DNA from: a bacterium
Lineage (GTDB): Bacteria > Ratteibacteria > UBA8468 > B48-G9 > DSTR01
Length of the DNA stretch: 41,894 nucleotides
Reading direction: 5' to 3'
NCBI GenBank assembly: GCA_029551285.1
Contig: JAKPFT010000068.1
Location: forward strand, 1-41,894
Of this stretch, positions 26,901 to 35,266 are shown one piece after another. The stretch's first letter is position 1; each line of letters opens with the position of its first letter. The translations under genes were made by a program, and so were the position numbers. The notes below the pieces were generated by a model. That model was not told the origin of the DNA and ran no database searches. It saw only the letters and a program-made list of their open reading frames with translations.

Positions 26901-27460
26901 GCCAGTTCCAGTTGCCAGCTGGTCTGCGTCACCAGCGACTTCACCTTAGCCCCGGACTGCCACCTCTCTTCAGCTCCGGGTGTCCCACTGAACCACCACT
27001 GGTCAGAGAGGTAGCCCCGGGGGTTCACCATAATCTTGTAAAAACCCTCAGGGAACTTGCGGCCGCTGGGAGAAAGTTGAATTTCTGTATGGTCATCCCA
27101 GAGGATTAAGTGCCCCTCGTCATTCTTCTTGATGTTGGCGGTCAGCACCGAACCAGCTGGATGGGGAGAGTCCATTGCCAGGTAAAGGTAGTGCTCATCA
27201 TAGGCAAGATACCACCGCACCTGCTGGATTTCCGGCACCATGGTGGGTGGCTGGCCTGGCGCACCTTCGGCACACCAGGTGGCCACGCCGGTAATGCTGG
27301 AGGCCCCTGCCCACTCCTTCGGGTCAATTCGGCCGTCAATCACCGGCGGCTGGCTTATCTTCGGTATCCGCAGGTAAGGATAAGTTATCTCTGACCGGGT
27401 ACTTTTCACCCCTGATAAAACCAGAAAAACCACCAGAACAGAAGAAAGTTTTTGCTTCAT
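23936..27460 (-). CDS. Secreted CBM9-like/DUF6067 protein, operon with sulfatase
   Basis: A 1174-residue exported protein. The signal peptide (MKQKLSSVLVVFLVLSGV...) precedes a CBM9-like domain (PPVIDG...KEW, then YDEHYLYLAMDSP), beta-rich middle domains, and a DUF6067 region with WGLWYFGESDEGW, ATPVKP, TFAGEWLGRNNY and NGTWWDNSS. The WDN Asp is residue ~898 (candidate catalytic residue, inference). It is the intact version of the frameshifted gene at 12580, sharing the TFxGEWLGR and RLNVMxW blocks. ATG 27460 follows GGAGGAGG and starts the signal peptide; 26 in-frame residues upstream are not supported. Pairing with a sulfatase hints at a sulfated glycan. Confidence 0.9.
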   Translation of the reverse strand: MKQKLSSVLVVFLVLSGVKSTRSEITYPYLRIPKISQPPVIDGRIDPKEWAGASSITGVATWCAEGAPGQPPTMVPEIQQVRWYLAYDEHYLYLAMDSPHPAGSVLTANIKKNDEGHLILWDDHTEIQLSPSGRKFPEGFYKIMVNPRGYLSDQWWFSGTPGAEERWQSGAKVKSLVTQTSWQLELAIPFKTMNMPDNPDGFKIVGNLVRTDFCGGIYFAGWTGGSWMDWERFPEMELSPEAPSFHFEKIGDLSSGILDTRISLATRKPKETVDVTVKVLNAEGKEIYAETATAELVQGKVATLKFYQTNLSLSPEKNSQGQYLQNHFVITAVSREEKDQKKPASLIYQAKIPVIRMTQSYWDKFIKPWQERRETAGEYAFHIAHYPYLSQFEVWIDLDLFGVPAEIQKAQRFSVRLQGEERKVIATLEGKIEKDLSGHALAKIPELAPGKYLALLSLFDRNNKVISEKQVEFVREKWIWEHNQIGLEDLVIPPFIPVEARDNAVTCWNRKYVLAKHGLPEKILIGGEEKKPGSGFDLFGGEPLSLWLDAEGKRYQLTGEELKLLETRATRANFVGQGSLGPVKVLTEVSLEYDGWYLVKLNLIPERPVMVEELAMNWTVPGADTLVVMRGDTVEEGYFGAFPPGEGTVWESLQLNPAPGLLGTWAPACFIGTGDWGLWYFGESDEGWLLDDRISAILAERIQGKPSLRFRLINHKTTLEKPRQIVFALQATPVKPLPEKWRLTAWGMSGGLEYVHDQRGYRMYGASVDGFELYSEEDYRRLRDTYLGVLPPPEGSHGCRPLLKPQRPLVLYGSGRMTGISREFKTFAGEWLGRNNYRGLLKPENSFKGKVSDAGIVWQTEDDVSPCGVYHTPSFIDYHLWYHKNLAEKVFVNGTWWDNSSIEYGGPEALGLSYRREDGQLQGKSTLFAWREQTKRLNVMHWQLGRPPLYISNMHPLCSFTQIGWHIENSFHRFQGNQYVEKLGNNSGVDVFRALVKTKQGIISRFAYGGRVGWGLSLLHDIGNCSPPVWRADEYPAFKKFMDALEESVSFFSGNPVFIPYWRNKAVTVSTPDVWVSVYVHRQAPPWEEGGNPPKPKKAAVIVFNGGPERVVEGFKVDAKALGLTQVSRITDGESGIALPLVYTKETGYQFGELYQRPFTLKMKEHDFRILIVE

Positions 27461-27624
27461 CCTGGCCTCCTCCAGTGCCGTTGTCAGTAAAAGCAATGAC
27501 TTCCCTTTTTCTCCCGGGTAAGGCTTCCCACTTGTCATGATAGCGCCCCCGAAGTAATATATTTTTGCCGAGGGGAAGGCTTGCTGTCAAAAACCTATTT
27601 TCCCTGGCTGGCTTTCCGGCAAGG

Positions 27625-28428
27625 ATGGAGGCAAAACTGCTCTCAAAAAGAAAAACTCATTGTCTGCTTGTTGCGGGATTTTTCCTGAGTCTGTCTTTAA
27701 GGCTCAGCGGTGAGGCCAGCGAGCCTGGCCGGTCACCGTGGATCACCGACCCTGTCTTGAGAGAACTTTCGCCAGACATTGTTTTCCACCTTTCCTTTGA
27801 CGGCGCCAACATGACCCCGGAGATGGCCGCCGGCCCATTTCAGTTTCGTCTCAGCGGGCAGCCTCGCTTCGTGCCCGGTTTGAAAGATCTGGCTCTGGTC
27901 GCCGGTGGTGGCCAAAGCGGTGCCGCAATCTACGATAATAAACTTAACTTTCCGATTGCCACCAGAGGAACCATGGTTATGTGGGTCTGTCCGGTAGCCT
28001 GGACACATTACCATGGACCCAACACTGTCTTCGCCATGACCACCAATTACAGTTTTTACCTGGAGCGGCAGGGGCCAGCCCACAACGAACATGGAGAATT
28101 GACCCGCCAGGAATGTGTCCTTTTCCTGGTCAACACTCCTACCGCCGGTAACGCCTGTCTCAACTTCGGTACCACCAGCTGGGCTGCAGGAAAGTGGCGC
28201 ATGCTGGCTGCTACCTGGAACTGGCCGGAAATGTCTTTTTCGGTGGATGCCGGTGGTTTCGGCGTCTGTTCGGTAAAAAAAGTTCCCCTACCATCAGAGT
28301 TTGGCAGTTTACTCATCGGTGCTTCTGGCGGGGAGGAAACCCTGATTGACGAAGTTTACATTTTCAAAAGGGTTCTTACCCGGGAAGAAATCCAGCAACT
28401 CTATCAAAAACTTGGTCCTGCCCGGTAA
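27625..28428 (+). CDS. Exported LamG-like (concanavalin A-like) domain protein
   Basis: About 267 residues. A basic start (MEAKLLSKRK) leads to a hydrophobic stretch (LLVAGFFLSLSLRLSG), so export is likely. The rest is one LamG-like jellyroll: IVFHLSFDGANM, TMVMWVCPVAW, KWRMLAATWNW, SFSVDAGG and the typical closing IDEVYIFKRVLTREEIQQLY. Such domains bind carbohydrate or act as spacers; no catalytic residues are seen. It ends 12 bases before the DUF6067 gene at 28441, so the two are co-transcribed. The order LamG then CBM9/DUF6067 is that of the single fused protein at 159-3818. The start is uncertain: ATG 27625 has AAGG too close, and an in-frame TTG at 27565 is the alternative. No promoter was recognised upstream. 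Confidence 0.78.
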   Translation: MEAKLLSKRKTHCLLVAGFFLSLSLRLSGEASEPGRSPWITDPVLRELSPDIVFHLSFDGANMTPEMAAGPFQFRLSGQPRFVPGLKDLALVAGGGQSGAAIYDNKLNFPIATRGTMVMWVCPVAWTHYHGPNTVFAMTTNYSFYLERQGPAHNEHGELTRQECVLFLVNTPTAGNACLNFGTTSWAAGKWRMLAATWNWPEMSFSVDAGGFGVCSVKKVPLPSEFGSLLIGASGGEETLIDEVYIFKRVLTREEIQQLYQKLGPAR

Positions 28429-28440
28429 CGAGGAGAAAAA

Positions 28441-31400
28441 ATGGAGAAAAAGGTAGCAAGGATATTGCTGACTGCCCTGTTATTTTTATTTTCACGCAGC
28501 GGGCAAACGGACATGGCTCTACCCTGTCTTGGTATCCCTTTTATGAAAAAACCTCCCCGGTTAGACGGAAAAATAGAAGAGCAGGAATGGGCTCAGGCCA
28601 GCCGGATGATTGGCTTTGTCAGCCAGCACAATTTAGAACTGACGGCCAGAGAAGGTATTTTCTGGGTGGGCGTTGATAGAGAAAACCTTTACCTTGCTAT
28701 GAAAACTGAGGTGGCTCCTGACGGGCAGTTGCTGACCAGAGCCGTGCCTGACGGCCAGCGGGATATTGTTGCGGCCTGCTACGATGACAGTGTGGAACTG
28801 GTAATTCATCCTCATCTGGGGAAAACTTCAGGCGATACCCGCTACTTCCATATTATCTGTAATGACCGGACTGCCATGTACGATAGAAGTATTGACCCGG
28901 CTAATCCGCAGAATCCTGTGAACACCGCCTGGCGTCTGAAAAACTGGACTTTTGCCCGCAGTCTGATTGAAGGGTTCTGGCACGTGGAAATAGCCATTCC
29001 CTTCTCGGAAATCGGAGCCAGCCAGGAAGACCTTAACCATGTCTGGGGACTCCGGGTCTGCCGTAACTGGCAGCGTCCCTGGGACCAGAGCCGCTGGGAA
29101 AATGCTAACACTGCCTACGAAGACATCCCCACGATGCCCCGGGTGAGTTTCAGCGACCGCTATCCCGTAGTCCAGTTAACCAAACTTCAGTCTGAGGGAA
29201 AACCCCAGATAGAGTTGTCTGTTCTGGCTACTGAGACCCTGCCGGTAAAGGTCTTTATCTCTGATGTCTGGAGCTACAATCCACCGGCGGAGAAAGTCTG
29301 GGAACAGACTATCGCGGCTGGCACGAAAGAAACATTTCTCCTTCAGCCACCCCACGGCGGACCAGAGGGAGCTCATCACACCATCATCCGCGTCACCTCG
29401 CCCGATGGTCGGGAAGTTTATTACTGCCGGGAATTCCGCTGGCACCTGGAAAAACCAGAGGAGTGCTGGACGCTCACAAGAGAAGAGAAAAAAGCCGTCG
29501 GTTTGCAGTACAAAATTTACCCCTACTACAACCGGATGAAGGTAAGGGTGGACATAAGCGGTTTAGCCGCCCGGGAAGAGGTCACCGGCGCCATAGTTAC
29601 CCTGTCCCGACAGGGTGAAAAGAAACCTCTGGTCTCCTGTCCGATGACCTTTAAGGGGACAGAAGCAGAAGTTATCACGGAAACGCCAGCGCTCGGGGAA
29701 GGAAACTATGAGGTTGCCGTTACCCTTCAGGGTGGGAAAAATGTACCGGCTGAGCCGGTGGTCGGTCTTTACGAAAGGAAGGTCTTTCCCTGGGAACACA
29801 ACAAATTGGGTTTATCGGAAAGGGTCATCCCGCCCTTTGAGCCTATCCAGATAAAAGGGCAAACCCTTTCCACGGTGCTGCGCCAGCACCAGCTTAATGG
29901 CAACGGACTCTGGAATCAAGTTTACAGTTTAGAGCAACCGCTGCTGGCTGCTCCCATGTCCTGGCGGGTAACCGATAAGGGTCAGGTCCTTAAGGTTACT
30001 CCCGGAAAACTGACGCTACTTAGCCAGAAACCCTGGCAGGTGGTCACAGCAGGCTCCTTCAGTGCGGGTCCGCTCAACGCGGAGGTAAAGACCGAATGGG
30101 ATTACGACGGACTGGCCAAAATCACCCTTGCTTTAAAACCATCGCGCCAGAGCACGATAGATGGGCTCTCCCTGGAGATTCCCCTGCGCGACGCCCTGGT
30201 TAGGTATCTTCACACCTGCGGCGATGGTATCAGGCACAACTACGCCGGCCAGACGCCAGCCGGTGAAGGGCTCATCTGGAATTCTAACCAGGCGAACAAA
30301 ATCAACATCGTTGGTCCTTTTTACCCCTACCTCTGGCTGGGTGGCGGTGAGAGAGGACTGGCCTGGTTTGCTGACACTGATTACGACTGGAGTCTGGATG
30401 AGAAAAAGCCGGCGCTGGAGCTTTTTCGCCAGGGGCAGGTCTTGACGCTCAGGGTAAACTTTATCACTAAGGACACTCCTCTGGACCGGGAGCGCCGGAT
30501 TGTTTTTGGCCTCCAGGCCACGCCGGCAAAACCCATGCCGGAAGTTCCGGTTAACTGGCGACGGTGGCTCTGCCGGTACTACGAGACGCCAAAAACGCAG
30601 CCGTTCACCATCCTGGGGGCGTCTTACTATTATGGATGCCTTTCCTGCGACTTCTATCCCCTGAAAAAAGATTTCTCCATCTATGAGGCCTTCTCGCGGG
30701 CCAGAGACACCGGTACCTTTGATAAGGCTTTTGTGGAGAAGTGGCTGGAGAAGTACAAAGAGTTTGTTCAGCCTGGCACTGACCGCTGGACATTTTTTGT
30801 CAATCACATCAATTCGGGGATGAGCACGGCTGCCGGCTCGCTCCGTTCCCGGGGGTGGCTGCTTACTCCCTATACCAATCCCAGAGGCATGGGCTTCCAC
30901 ATGGAAGAATGGCCTACCTTCCAGGACGAGTGGATTCAGTTTCCTTACTTTCAGAGACAGAAGGAAGGAACTGTGGCTTATGAAATCTGTCCAGTGAAAA
31001 GTTTTCAGGATGCGGCGCTGTGGTATTACCGGGAGATGATGAGATGCTTTGACGGTATCTACTGGGACAATCTTTACCTGGCGGCCAACTACGATACTGT
31101 TGCCGGAGGAGCCTGGGTAGACGAAAGGGGAAGAATTCACCCTTCAATGGGCCTGTGGGCGATGCGGGACCTGGTAAAGCGAACAGCGGTTCTCTTCCAC
31201 GAGTGCGGCCGGCCTGTGTTTCTCAATGTAGTTCACATGACCAACGGTAATATGGTACCTCTCCTTTCTTTTGCCAATGTCAGTCTGGACTGGGAATGGC
31301 ATTACGGCAAAAGAGATTTCCAGGACCGGTTCACCCCGGAAATGACTGTAGCTGAGACCATCGGCCGGCAGTGCGGCAACATCCCCTTAATTCTTTCTGG

Positions 31401-31839
31401 TGGCTTCTATGACAGCAAGGACCCGGTCTATCCCTGGGTAATGAGAACCAGACTGGGTGTCTGCCTGGTGCACGAATTGAAGGTCTGGGACTGGCAACCA
31501 GCCTTTCACTACGAAATGATGAAGAAACTTTACGATTTCGGCTACGGAGAAAAAGACTGCCGGGTGTATAACTACTGGGACGAAGGCTTCCCCCTTTCCG
31601 TCAGAGGAGTTAATGCTAAGGGAATCGTCATGGCCAGACCTAACAGAGCGGTGGTGATTATCACCGATTACGGCGAGGGTGGCCAGGCGACCGTAAAGAT
31701 AGACAATCAGAAGGTATCTCTGCCGCAAAAGGTTCGCTGCTGCGACTTTGAGACGGGAGAAGAATTAACTGTTTCCTCTGCGGGTGAGATTACCTTCTAC
31801 CTGAAAAAACACGATTTCAAGGCGCTGCTTCTGGAGTAA
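28441..31839 (+). CDS. Secreted CBM9-like/DUF6067 protein, operon with LamG protein
   Basis: A 1132-residue exported protein with a signal peptide (MEKKVARILLTALLFLFS...), CBM9-like domain (PPRLDGKIEEQEW), beta-rich middle and DUF6067 region with ERGLAWFADTDYDW, ATPAKP, HINSGMS and DGIYWDNLYL. The WDN Asp is residue 876. VVHMTN and WEWHYGKRDFQDRF place it with the 4010 protein. The ATG follows AGGAG at good spacing, 12 bases after the LamG gene. Probable extracellular glycan hydrolase or binding protein (family-level inference). Confidence 0.9.
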   Translation: MEKKVARILLTALLFLFSRSGQTDMALPCLGIPFMKKPPRLDGKIEEQEWAQASRMIGFVSQHNLELTAREGIFWVGVDRENLYLAMKTEVAPDGQLLTRAVPDGQRDIVAACYDDSVELVIHPHLGKTSGDTRYFHIICNDRTAMYDRSIDPANPQNPVNTAWRLKNWTFARSLIEGFWHVEIAIPFSEIGASQEDLNHVWGLRVCRNWQRPWDQSRWENANTAYEDIPTMPRVSFSDRYPVVQLTKLQSEGKPQIELSVLATETLPVKVFISDVWSYNPPAEKVWEQTIAAGTKETFLLQPPHGGPEGAHHTIIRVTSPDGREVYYCREFRWHLEKPEECWTLTREEKKAVGLQYKIYPYYNRMKVRVDISGLAAREEVTGAIVTLSRQGEKKPLVSCPMTFKGTEAEVITETPALGEGNYEVAVTLQGGKNVPAEPVVGLYERKVFPWEHNKLGLSERVIPPFEPIQIKGQTLSTVLRQHQLNGNGLWNQVYSLEQPLLAAPMSWRVTDKGQVLKVTPGKLTLLSQKPWQVVTAGSFSAGPLNAEVKTEWDYDGLAKITLALKPSRQSTIDGLSLEIPLRDALVRYLHTCGDGIRHNYAGQTPAGEGLIWNSNQANKINIVGPFYPYLWLGGGERGLAWFADTDYDWSLDEKKPALELFRQGQVLTLRVNFITKDTPLDRERRIVFGLQATPAKPMPEVPVNWRRWLCRYYETPKTQPFTILGASYYYGCLSCDFYPLKKDFSIYEAFSRARDTGTFDKAFVEKWLEKYKEFVQPGTDRWTFFVNHINSGMSTAAGSLRSRGWLLTPYTNPRGMGFHMEEWPTFQDEWIQFPYFQRQKEGTVAYEICPVKSFQDAALWYYREMMRCFDGIYWDNLYLAANYDTVAGGAWVDERGRIHPSMGLWAMRDLVKRTAVLFHECGRPVFLNVVHMTNGNMVPLLSFANVSLDWEWHYGKRDFQDRFTPEMTVAETIGRQCGNIPLILSGGFYDSKDPVYPWVMRTRLGVCLVHELKVWDWQPAFHYEMMKKLYDFGYGEKDCRVYNYWDEGFPLSVRGVNAKGIVMARPNRAVVIITDYGEGGQATVKIDNQKVSLPQKVRCCDFETGEELTVSSAGEITFYLKKHDFKALLLE

Positions 31840-31908
31840 CTGAAATTCAGGTGTAATGAAAGTAGCGCAGGAATGTGTCAAACTTCGGCTCTAACCCCGG
31901 AATTTCAG
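31840..31908. repeat. 9-bp inverted repeat between convergent genes
   Basis: CTGAAATTC (31840-31848) is repeated inverted as GAATTTCAG (31900-31908), separated by 51 bases. It fills most of the gap between two convergent genes. With such a long loop and no T-run it is not a normal intrinsic terminator. The same two ends also share TTCAGGTG as a direct repeat. No other signal is seen in this gap. Confidence 0.3.
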
Positions 31909-31921
31909 GTGAACTAAACTC

Positions 31922-34759
31922 TTACTGGCAGATAATTCTGGCCTGGTGTAAAAACAGCCAGTTGAAAAGATAACAATCCAGAGCTTGCAGGGAAAGCAGC
32001 ACCGGCGTTCCTGCCCGGGAAGTCAGGTCAAGTTCGTGCCAGACAGGTTCGTTGCCCCTGGTCCCGGTAATTTTTTTCTCCAGAAGGCGCTGACCATTAA
32101 CGGAAACGACTAAAATAGCGTTGTTGCCTTCGTGAGGAGTAATCAGGCTCCCAAATTTCAGCAACAACCTTTTTCCTGCGGCCACAGGCGGCAGTTCCAC
32201 CAGCCAATCAAGACATCCAGACTGCTGCCATTTTGGAAAAATCTGGATTACTCCCTGCTGGTTGCTCTTCGCCAGAAGTCTTTTCTCCACCGGTACGGCC
32301 AGACCGGAAGATTGCCAGTAAAACTGATGTGTCAACCCCAATCCGGCCAGGTCCACCACAGTACCGTCGCGCTTATCTATGGCCAGTTTACAGGGCGGCT
32401 GGCTGGAAAAGGCAATAATTCCAGGCACCTTGACGCTGGTGCGCGACCACCACCGCTGGCCGGGTAAGTCCTTCTGTTCCAGTTTGGCCAGACCATCCCT
32501 GGTCAAAGCCGTCACAATCTGCTGACGGCTGGTCAGCTCCACCGGTCCCTCATGTTCCTTGCCATCCAGAGAAATCAATTCCAGCACCAGCAGACCATCC
32601 CGGTAGGAACGGGTTACGCCAATGGCTGTCTTTTCTGGAAGCGCGGTCACCTGCCAGTCCTGGTAGCGTGCGCTGCCCAGATAAAGGTATGACCTGGCCG
32701 GGTTCAAGCCAATCGCCTGGTCGTCCCGGTAAGCCACCCAGCCATCTATTCCAGTGCCCGGTTCAAGAGTGGCTTTTTCCCGGTCTTTTATCCTCCAGTA
32801 AATCAGGGACTGCCGGCCATCCTGGCTATACCTGACCATTCTTGACTCTCTGGGCGTCTCACTCAGAATCCGGTAGAAATTACCTTCCGCATCAGTGTAG
32901 TAAGCCCGAACATTCTTCTCCCACTTTTCCGGGTAAACCGGCTCAAGATGGGTCCTCCAGCGAAGTCGGGCCAGGAAGGTGCCGAAGGTTTCTCTGACGG
33001 CGTAGTCGGTCTGGTAGCGGTCATCAAACTCCTTGATTTCCACCAGGGGTAATCTTCCCATGACTTCGTCAAAGACCGGGTCGGGATTATGGCAAAACCA
33101 GAGATGGACATACCTGTTGAAAAGATATCCGAGAATGGGATGAACGGAGCGTTCCCGCTCTTCAATAGAGCCAGGCCACCAGCTATCGTAGCCCACAAAT
33201 CCGGTGTCAGCCACCGTGGCTGTGACTTCGGTCACATATTCCACTCCCAGCCAGCAGCCAGGAATTTTTTCCTTCAGCCGGCGCATAATCTCCACCTGTC
33301 CCTGAGCATCGTTCTTGCCGTCAATCAACCCGCCGGCGCTGTTGGGCACACCGGCCGCACAGTCTAAATAGAACCCCTGAAGACCGAACCTCCGATAACT
33401 TTCCTCAGCCCACCAGACAATCAGCTCCTGCCAGGGTCGGTAGGCACTATTCACCAGGAAACTACCCGGCGCCTGGAAAACCGGTTCTCGCTCAATCTCT
33501 CTTTTGCCAAAAGGACTGATAAGGCGCTGCTTCCAGAAACGACCGGCCCAGGGATGTCCTTCGTTCATGTGATTGATATTAAGATAAACCATCACCTGGC
33601 CCCCGTTTTCCTTCAGGTACGGCCAGGTTGATTTCAGTGCGTCCAGTTCCGGTCCTTTTTCTATCTCGTAAGGGAAAAGGCCAGTATCCCCTATTTTCGG
33701 CCCAACCTTCCAGTGCTGGGGCGCCCAGAAGATTGTCCGGGCAATCATCTCCTTCGGGGGTGGAGCATAATGCTGAGAAACCAGGGCCGCCTCTCTGAGC
33801 CAGGCTGGTTCGCGTTCTTTAATCGGTTTTACCTTGAAGGTCGTCTCCCACCAGGTCCGAAAGGCGCTGGCCGGCTGCAGCCAGTTGCCCTGATAGACAT
33901 TGATGCGTATCGGCCGGGAAACTGCCTTTTTCCAGTTCTCAAAAGGTGCGTCATTGACACTTTCAAAGATGATGTCATAGCCAGCCGGATAACCCCGGCG
34001 ATGCAGGTAGCGGTCCTTCATTAACGGGTCAGCCATCCACAGTCCAAAACTGCCCTTTTCCCCTTCTCCGATGACTAAAGAAGCATGCCACGGATAAGGC
34101 CAGTGGGTGGAAGTGGCCAGTGGTTTGCCGTCAGGGAAGAAAGAAAAACCGTTGGTTTCCGGCAGGACAAAGCGAATCTGGTTGCTGAAGTTAGCCATAA
34201 GAAAACCGTTGGCAAAAACATGGCCTGAGGAACTCTCCGCTGTTGATAGAATACTGAGGTCCCCGGAACCCGGCAGTACCTCTAACTCAAGGGTGTAACG
34301 CTCTTCAGGAAAAAACTTCTCGGGATTAAACCCTTTCAACCCCTCCCAGGTAATCACCACGCGGTCAGAAGAAACTGGCTTGACGACCATTCTGGACTCT
34401 TCGGTGGGATGATGAAATGATTTCCAGTTAGCCTGGTAGGGTACCTGACCGGCCCACTGATGCATTATCTCCAGTTCTTTCCTGTCCTCTTCCTTTAACC
34501 GGGCCATGGTACCCAGCCCGTGAACAAGGTGTCTGAGCCGTTCGCCCACATCACTGGAAACACTGTAATTTTCCCCGGTAAGCAGGTTTTTCAGAGAGAC
34601 CAATGCCCCGCAGGAAAAGACAGCCCTGTACCTGTCTGTCGTTAGAACAAAGCAATGGCCTTCAACCTGATAGTTAGCGGCTGCCCCAGCAGGAGAAACA
34701 GCCACCGCAAAAGCAAACCCCAGAAAAAAGACCAGGGCTGGCCACCCTTTCCGAAACAT
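31922..34759 (-). CDS. Secreted DUF6259-type TIM-barrel glycan-active protein
   Basis: A 945-residue exported protein that I read as DUF6259-like. The signal peptide is MFRKGWPALVFFLGFAFAVAV. An N-terminal beta-sandwich resembling that of GH36-type enzymes (~30-330) precedes a TIM-barrel region (~330-620), with GGQVMVYLNINHMNEGHPW, FGLQGFYLDCAAG (Asp ~466) and GYDSWWPG. The C-terminal part is beta-rich with a final carbohydrate-binding-like domain. The Asp in GFYLD lies where such barrels carry the nucleophile (inference). ATG 34759 follows AAGGAG and begins the signal peptide; 13 upstream in-frame residues are rejected. It is distinct from the five CBM9/DUF6067 proteins: no CBM9 start and no WFAE block. 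The substrate is unknown. Confidence 0.75.
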   Translation of the reverse strand: MFRKGWPALVFFLGFAFAVAVSPAGAAANYQVEGHCFVLTTDRYRAVFSCGALVSLKNLLTGENYSVSSDVGERLRHLVHGLGTMARLKEEDRKELEIMHQWAGQVPYQANWKSFHHPTEESRMVVKPVSSDRVVITWEGLKGFNPEKFFPEERYTLELEVLPGSGDLSILSTAESSSGHVFANGFLMANFSNQIRFVLPETNGFSFFPDGKPLATSTHWPYPWHASLVIGEGEKGSFGLWMADPLMKDRYLHRRGYPAGYDIIFESVNDAPFENWKKAVSRPIRINVYQGNWLQPASAFRTWWETTFKVKPIKEREPAWLREAALVSQHYAPPPKEMIARTIFWAPQHWKVGPKIGDTGLFPYEIEKGPELDALKSTWPYLKENGGQVMVYLNINHMNEGHPWAGRFWKQRLISPFGKREIEREPVFQAPGSFLVNSAYRPWQELIVWWAEESYRRFGLQGFYLDCAAGVPNSAGGLIDGKNDAQGQVEIMRRLKEKIPGCWLGVEYVTEVTATVADTGFVGYDSWWPGSIEERERSVHPILGYLFNRYVHLWFCHNPDPVFDEVMGRLPLVEIKEFDDRYQTDYAVRETFGTFLARLRWRTHLEPVYPEKWEKNVRAYYTDAEGNFYRILSETPRESRMVRYSQDGRQSLIYWRIKDREKATLEPGTGIDGWVAYRDDQAIGLNPARSYLYLGSARYQDWQVTALPEKTAIGVTRSYRDGLLVLELISLDGKEHEGPVELTSRQQIVTALTRDGLAKLEQKDLPGQRWWSRTSVKVPGIIAFSSQPPCKLAIDKRDGTVVDLAGLGLTHQFYWQSSGLAVPVEKRLLAKSNQQGVIQIFPKWQQSGCLDWLVELPPVAAGKRLLLKFGSLITPHEGNNAILVVSVNGQRLLEKKITGTRGNEPVWHELDLTSRAGTPVLLSLQALDCYLFNWLFLHQARIICQ

Positions 34760-34788
34760 TGTGACTCCTTTCTTTGACGCTGCGCCAT

Positions 34789-34817
34789 ATGCTATCATAT
34801 TTTCATTCCCGTGGAAA
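34789..34817 (-). promoter_or_regulatory. Candidate promoter of DUF6259 gene
   Basis: On the minus strand an extended -10 (TGATAGCAT; TAGCAT at 34789-34794) lies 17 bases from TTTCCA (34812-34817). The 10-mer TGATAGCATA recurs in front of the SGNH gene at 36487. The plus strand of the same bases reads TGCTATCAT (34790-34798), another extended -10, so the near-palindrome 34787-34800 may serve both directions. Confidence 0.4.
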
Positions 34818-35263
34818 TACTAAAACTGTGGCTGGTGGACCTGTTGCTGCGGCTGACGCAACGGCTAATGAAACCGTGGACATCGTCAGGCTCTCACGGC
34901 CAGTCTTCGCTCCTGAATGACCCCCTCCGGAAAGAAATGGCTCTGTCCCTGGAGAATCTGGCGGTCAAAGTTGTCAATATCGTCAAAGAGATGCCCAGGG
35001 ATAGTCTGGCCGAACTGCTTGGAAAACAACTGGTCAGAGCCGCCACTACCGCGGGAGCCACATTCTGCCGCGTTTCCCGGGCGTCTTGCCCGCAGCAACT
35101 ACTCCCGGCGCTGGCTGAGGTTCAAACCTGCCTTGAGGAAACGCTTTACTGGGCGAATCTTTTGACCCGTTGCGGTCTGCTGGAAACCAGGATAGCCGAA
35201 GATTTAAGGCCCGAGATTGACGCCTTAGGGGCAACGCTGAGAAACATTTGCCAGACGGCCTGA
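34811..35263 (+). CDS. Four-helix-bundle protein (23S rRNA IVS-protein-like)
   Basis: A helical protein of up to 150 residues. It matches the four-helix-bundle family first known from 23S rRNA intervening sequences: NDPLRKEMALSLENLAVKVV corresponds to the usual N-P-(I/L)-x-x-K start, GKQLVRAATTAGATFCRVSRA is the conserved second helix, and EVQTCLEETLYWANLLTRCG the third. Function is unknown; these genes are common, free-standing and often mobile in environmental bacteria. The start is uncertain: GTG 34811 is very near the possible -10 box, and ATG 34868 would give 131 residues, close to the family's usual 115-130. Neither has a ribosome site. It converges on the SGNH gene with 3 bases between stops. 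Confidence 0.78.
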   Translation: MEILKLWLVDLLLRLTQRLMKPWTSSGSHGQSSLLNDPLRKEMALSLENLAVKVVNIVKEMPRDSLAELLGKQLVRAATTAGATFCRVSRASCPQQLLPALAEVQTCLEETLYWANLLTRCGLLETRIAEDLRPEIDALGATLRNICQTA

Positions 35264-35266
35264 CCC

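Noticed and set aside
30133-31140. Open frame of 335 codons on the minus strand
   Set aside because: Opposite the DUF6067 gene at 28441, including its most conserved block. No motif and no start signal.
31840-31921. Intrinsic terminator between convergent genes
   Set aside because: The inverted repeat has a 51-base loop and no T-run.
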